Under the pieces are notes generated by a model. It was not told the origin of the DNA. It saw only the letters and a list, made by a program, of their open reading frames with translations, and made no database searches. This document shows positions 59,201 through 64,000 of a stretch of 64,000 bases of DNA, one piece after another (position 1 is the stretch's first letter; each line of letters starts with the position of its first letter). The stretch is from Anaeramoeba ignava. Its lineage: Eukaryota; Metamonada; Anaeramoebidae. The translations under genes and the position numbers were made by a program. Location of the stretch: contig JAPDFW010000118.1 in NCBI GenBank assembly GCA_028826165.1, positions 110,527 to 174,526 of the forward strand. Direction: 5' to 3'.

Positions 59201-62200
59201 AAATTCCAAAAATAATTCAATTCCTTTTGAATTTTTTGTTAAAAAACTAAATATTTTGTTTTTGTAATCATTTTCATTTGATAAAGAAATATTATTGATT
59301 TGAAAATCTTCAATTCTTATCCAAGTAACAAAACTAAATTTTTTGGAAATTAAATCATTTTTGAAACTTGGAAGCTTAATATTTGAGTTTTCTTGATAAA
59401 AATCATAGAAATTTATTGAGTTTTGATTTTGATTTTGATTTTGATTTTGATTTATCATTTTTCTTAATTCAATTAACATTAATTTTGCGAATTGATTTCT
59501 TTTTCTTTTTCTTAATTTATGTTTCAAAATGGAAAAATATTGTTTCATTTCAGAAACAAGGAATTGATGTGTTCCAAGTTTTCCAATAAATTGAATAATT
59601 TTTTTGAATAAATTTAAATTTTGAATTTTGAGAATTAATTCAAATAAAAATGAAATGATTCCTTTTTCACAACAACAATAAATATTATGAATTGATTTTT
59701 CACAAATTTGATTGAATATTTCCAAAACTTCATTAAATTCATATTCAATAAATTCAATTATTTGATTATTGTTATTGTTATTTTCATTTTGATTTTCATT
59801 TTGATTTTGAGAATAAGTTCCCAAAATAATATTTATCATATTTTTGTTTCTGATAATATAATTATTTTCTATTGAAAATTTCCCATTGTTAATCATTAAA
59901 TCTAAAAGAATTTCAAATAATTTTTTTGTTGGTTTGCCTTTTTCTGTTTCGTAAAGTAATTTAATAAATTCTGATTGTGGGATTAATTGATGGAATTCAT
60001 AAACCATTACTTCATTGTTTCTGATAAGTTCTTTCAAAAATGTTAAAATAAGATGAGTTGATTTTTGTTCTTTTTCATTCAATAATGTTCTGAAAATGAA
60101 TAATAATTTTGAATTTAAAATTATTTTTTGAATAACTTCTCGATTTTTGGAAATTGATTTTGAACATTTTGAAAAAAGTTTTTTAACATCATTAAATTCA
60201 ATTTCATTTGATTTTTCTTGATTTTGATTTGAAATGATTTTTTGAATTAAAAAAAGAATTTTTTGAAATAGATAAGAAATGAATTGATTTTCATTTTTTC
60301 CTTTGGAGTTTTTTGTTTTTTCAATAATTTTTGGAATATGAATTAAAGAAATTTGTTGAGTGATTTTGTTTTCAAATAATTTAATCAGAATATTAGCAAT
60401 TTCTTCATTTTGGAAAATAATTTTAATATTGGAATTTTGAAGTAATAAATCTAAAATTTCTAAACATAAATTAATTGTTTGATTTTGATTTTGATTTTTT
60501 TGAATTGAATGAAATAAAATTTTTTGAATTTCTCGAAATCCTTCAACTTGAATAATTTTATTTGATGAAATTTGGTGATTTTTTTTGATAAGTTCAGTTA
60601 TCATTTTTAAAAATCGATTTAACAAAAATAAATTTGATTTGATATTCTGATTTTTGGAAATTTGATTAAATAAAAATTTATAATCAAAATCTTCTTGATA
60701 TTTTAAAAGAACATTAAACATGAAATCAATTAATAATGTTTGTAAATCTGAATTCATTTGATTTAATTTAATCTTTTCATTTTCTTCAATCTAATTTAAA
60801 TTAAATTTAAAATTAAAAGAAAAAGAAATTAATTAATTAATTAATAAAATGAAATTTTTTTTTTGTTACATTTAAATTATTGAAATTTTTTCTGATGAAA
60901 TAATCAGAAAAACAAATTTCCCATCCTTTATTTTTTTGGAAAAATATAAGAGTTTCTTTATCATTATCATTAACAATCATTCTCTTGAATTCAATTAAGA
61001 TATACATTTGGAGTTGTGGATAAATATTTTTGATAAATTTTTGAATTTTAAGGATTTTTTGATTTGATAAAATATGAATTAAAGATGAATTTTCATTTTG
61101 GTTTTCTGGATTTTTGAATAAATCAAGATGAGTTAAAATTAATCTTTCTTTGAAATTATTAACTTTTCTTTTGTTTTCATTTGTAAATTTATCTAATTCT
61201 TTTCTGATATTTTCTTTTGATAAATTATTTATATTTCTATTTGATTTCCCAATATTTTGGAAATTTCGGAAATGATCAAAAAGAGTATCCAAATAATGAT
61301 TGTATAAATTGATTTCTGATATTTTTTTTGGATTGATATCTTGATTTTCATTTTGATTTTCATTTTGATTTTCATTTTCAATTTCATTCCAATTCTTTGA
61401 TATTCTTGGTTTAAGATAATAAGAAACCCAAAGAATAAAATCACCAAGATATAAAATATTATTATTGTTGATAATTTGTTCAATTATATTTTCTTTTTCT
61501 ATAATTTTAGTGAGAAATTTGAAAATATTTGATTCAAAATCAAATTCTAAATATATCAAATTTCCTTTTGAAATTTTCAAATTTTGTGAAATGAAACGAT
61601 TTTCTTCTTTCTTAATTTTTGGATCAAAGATGAAGAAATTTGTTTGGAAAAAATCTTTAATTTCATTTTGATTTTCTTCATTTGAAAATCCAATATTTGG
61701 AAGAAATGATGATAAATTTGGAGGTTTAAAAAATGGTAAAAGAAATGAAATTAATTCAATCTTTTCTTTTTCTGTTAATAAATTTAATTCATAACAAATT
61801 TCTAAATTTTCAAGAATTTGTAATTGAATTTCGAATTGTTTTTGCGTAAAAATGAATGATTTTCTGATATTTAAATTAATTTCAAAACATTCTATTTTTA
61901 TATTTTTAAATTTTTAAATTTAAATTTATAATTATAATTTTAATTTTAATTTTAATTTACCAATTAATAATGAAATTATTTTTGTTTTTTTAAATGATTC
62001 TAAAATTTTTTCATTTGGAAAAACTTGTCTTGGTCTAAAAAATTGATTTAAAATTTCCATAGTTTCTGAAAGAATAAATTGTGATTCAATTAAATAATAA
62101 ATTGAAAGTGAAGAATTTGATTTCTTTTTTGTGTTTTTTTTTTGAAAAAGAGGAAGAAATGATTAATCAAAAGAGAAAAAATATATTGTTTTTTGTTTAC

Positions 62201-63597
62201 TCTTAAATTTTCCATTAATTTTAAAAGATGGTTTGTAATTTTCAATAAATCTTGAATAATTTGAAAAATTCCATTTTCAAATAAAATTTGTCGATTAAAT
62301 TTTGATTTTGAAATGATTGAAATTATTGATAAAGAAATTAAATCTTTATGAGCTTGAATGCTTTCTTTTTCTTTTTCTTTTTGAATAATTTCTATTTTTG
62401 TTTAGAAATTTAATTTTTTCAATATTTTTTATAATAATAATTATTATTATAATAATAATAATCATCAAAACCTTTAATAAGATCTTTTGAATAAGTTAAT
62501 AAACTAATCATGAAATGGATAAATTTTATTGGATGAGCTTCTTTTTGTGAAATTGCTTCATTAATCTCTTCATTTTCAAAATATTTTTCATTTTCATTTT
62601 CATTTTCAATTTCATTTTGTTTTGATTTTGTTTGAATTGGATCCCATTTTTGAAATGAATTCCGAAATAATAAACAAAATTCAATAATTTTTTCATTAAT
62701 CTAAAAGAAAAAAAATAAGAAACTTGAATATTTTTTTTTTGTATTTGTTGTTCAAATTAAAAAAATTTTTTTTTACTTCAGTGTAATATTTCGATATAAT
62801 TTCTTTCCAAATTTTAAAAAGTTGATTTCCATTTGGAAAACTTGTAAAAAATTCTTTTTCTTTTTGCTCTTCAATTTGTTCCAATTTTTCCTTTTTATTT
62901 TTATTTTTATTTTTTTAATTTTTTTGAAATGAATTAATTTCATATTTTATTTTACAATTTTTGAAAGATCTTTTTCTCGATTTGATTTTTGTTGAAATTT
63001 TTCAATAATTTCTTCTTTGTTTTCAATTTTTTGATTTAGAGAAATTAATCCAAAAAAATTATTGATTTGATTTTGATTTAAGTTTTTTTCAAAATTTGGA
63101 TTTGAAATGATAATTTGAACATTTTGGAAAATGAATTCTTGACAAATTTGTAAAAGATTTTTTGATTTAATTTTTTGAGTTTTGAAATACATTTCCAAAA
63201 TATTTTCAACATTTAAAATCAATTCAATTTCAAGTTCAATTTTTGTTTTGATTTCTTTTGATTTGATTTGGTTTGCAAAATTAAAATATTCTTCAAATTT
63301 TTGTTTATCAAATTTAAATTTTCCGTTATAAAAAAATTTAATTATTGGTTTAACAATTTCTGAACTAAAATTCTTAAAATGGATTGAATTTGTTTGATTC
63401 TCTTTTGTTTTTATCATAAAATATTTTGAACGAGATTCTAAAATAAATTTATGGCAAGGAATTGAAATTTTATCTTTTCCGCAATAAATTTTAAAATCTG
63501 AACTTTCTTCATTTTCAAAAATTAAGCCAATTTGTTTGTTTGCTTGTTTTATTAAGAATTTATTGAATTTCTTTAATTTTAACTTATTTTTATTCAT
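53222..63597 (-). CDS. BTB-BEACH giant protein (BTB, ConA-like, PH-BEACH, WD40), about 3,309 aa
   Basis: Seven exons (63597-62956, 62890-62777, 62700-62472, 62391-62201, 62123-61961, 61891-60870, 60790-53222) join in phase. BEACH proteins scaffold vesicle and lysosome traffic. The N-terminal 214 aa hold a BTB domain (DFKIYCGKDKISIPCHKFIL, then ESRSKYF) followed by BACK-like helices. Next come long helical, armadillo-like segments; a concanavalin-like domain at about 1270-1455 (FSFVTWIRIEDFQ); a PH-BEACH domain at about 2575-2660 (TKGTIEITENSINFF); the BEACH domain at about 2680-2960 ([29 protein letters not shown]); and C-terminal WD40 repeats (TGSRDTRVIVWEID). The BTB link is inferred from phase, a GTAAAA donor, and the lack of any in-frame ATG in exon 2. 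Otherwise the BTB exon would be a separate 216-aa gene ending in KIVK. Confidence 0.85.
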
Positions 63598-64000
63598 TTT
63601 TGCTTTTTAAAAAAAGGGAAAAAAAATGAAAGAAAATTTAAAATTTAATTTAAAATTTTAACTTAAAAATTAAATCTATAAATTATCATTTTAAACATAA
63701 AATTAAATATAAAATTATATTTTTAAATTAATTTATAAATTAAATATTAAATTAAATCTATTCCCATTCTTTATATTTTCATTTCAAAATATCTAAATAA
63801 TAAAATATTTAAATTTAAAACATTAAATTATTATTTTAATAATAAAATTAAATATTAAATTATATTTTTAAATTATTTTATAAATTAAATATTAAATTAA
63901 ATCTATTTTCATTTTTATATTTATATGTTAAATAATTAAATAATAAAAATATTTAAATTTAAAAACATTAAATTATTATTTAATAATAAAATTAAATATT
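63598..64000. other. A/T-rich upstream region, no gene seen
   Basis: About 400 bp upstream of the BTB-BEACH start. Two imperfect copies of a roughly 170-bp segment are visible (about 63,690-63,850 and 63,845-64,000), sharing aattaaatattaaattaaat then ctatt and tcatt. It likely holds the promoter. No reading frame or RNA gene is recognisable. Confidence 0.5.

Noticed and set aside
62447-62462. ATAATAATAATTATTATTAT palindrome-like run as a possible control element
   Set aside because: It lies in an intron of the BTB-BEACH gene and is a simple ATA/TAT microsatellite.
1-64000. tRNA, rRNA or transposon genes
   Set aside because: No cloverleaf-like GC-bearing segment, rRNA core, transposase or reverse transcriptase motif was recognised; a dedicated covariance search was not possible here.

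Overview
This window is nuclear DNA from a eukaryotic protist with an extremely AT-rich genome. Genes are split by GT-AG introns, mostly 60-135 nt. Intergenic gaps are short, often 100-300 bp. Stops are standard (TAA and TGA seen), so I see no code reassignment. Proteins are rich in Asn, Lys and Gln low-complexity runs. The gene set (BEACH, BTB, ankyrin, large GB1-type GTPase, spatacsin, NELF-B) is eukaryotic. A presequence-bearing CoA-disulfide-reductase-like enzyme, a malic enzyme and a formate/nitrite-type transporter suggest a free-living anaerobic amoeboid with hydrogenosome-like organelles. An Anaeramoeba-like metamonad would fit, but that is inference. No tRNA, rRNA, transposon or CRISPR array was found.

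Layout, left to right (- means transcribed toward low coordinates). 1-1611 (-): 5' part of an AGC-type kinase, running off the left edge. 1943-7645 (-): calponin-homology protein with many PH-like repeats. 7914-10259 (-): formate/nitrite transporter. 10570-12803 (-): malic enzyme with a 6-nt microexon. 12910-14861 (+): NAA60/NAA50-like N-acetyltransferase, divergent from the malic enzyme. 15008-19592 (-): CoA-disulfide reductase/NADH oxidase-rhodanese fusion with an organelle-type leader. 19850-20830: intergenic satellite. 20943-29268 (-): spatacsin (SPG11). 29387-32894 (-): small type I membrane protein. 33083-33523 (+): DUF872 membrane protein (TMEM134/TMEM230 type). 33600-34420: (GAATT)n satellite. 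34443-41786 (-): giant GB1-like GTPase with Cys-rich and VWA domains. 42097-43420 (-): truncated, frame-broken paralogue of it. 43745-48007 (+): NELF-B. 48073-53110 (-): about 42 ankyrin repeats plus BTB, with a frame break. 53222-63597 (-): BTB-BEACH giant protein.

The most striking structural feature is that many introns are filled with AT-only or near AT-only satellites of 0.4-2.4 kb, and each gene has its own repeat family. These satellites give long spurious ORFs. Exon joins were built by hand and checked for codon phase and for continuity of conserved protein motifs. Several very short joins (26-43 nt) may be tiny introns, sequence indels or real frameshifts, and are flagged.

Functionally, the malic enzyme, the transporter and the CoA-disulfide-reductase-like enzyme lie next to one another and could serve anaerobic carbon and redox metabolism. 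The right half is dominated by very large scaffold or trafficking proteins.
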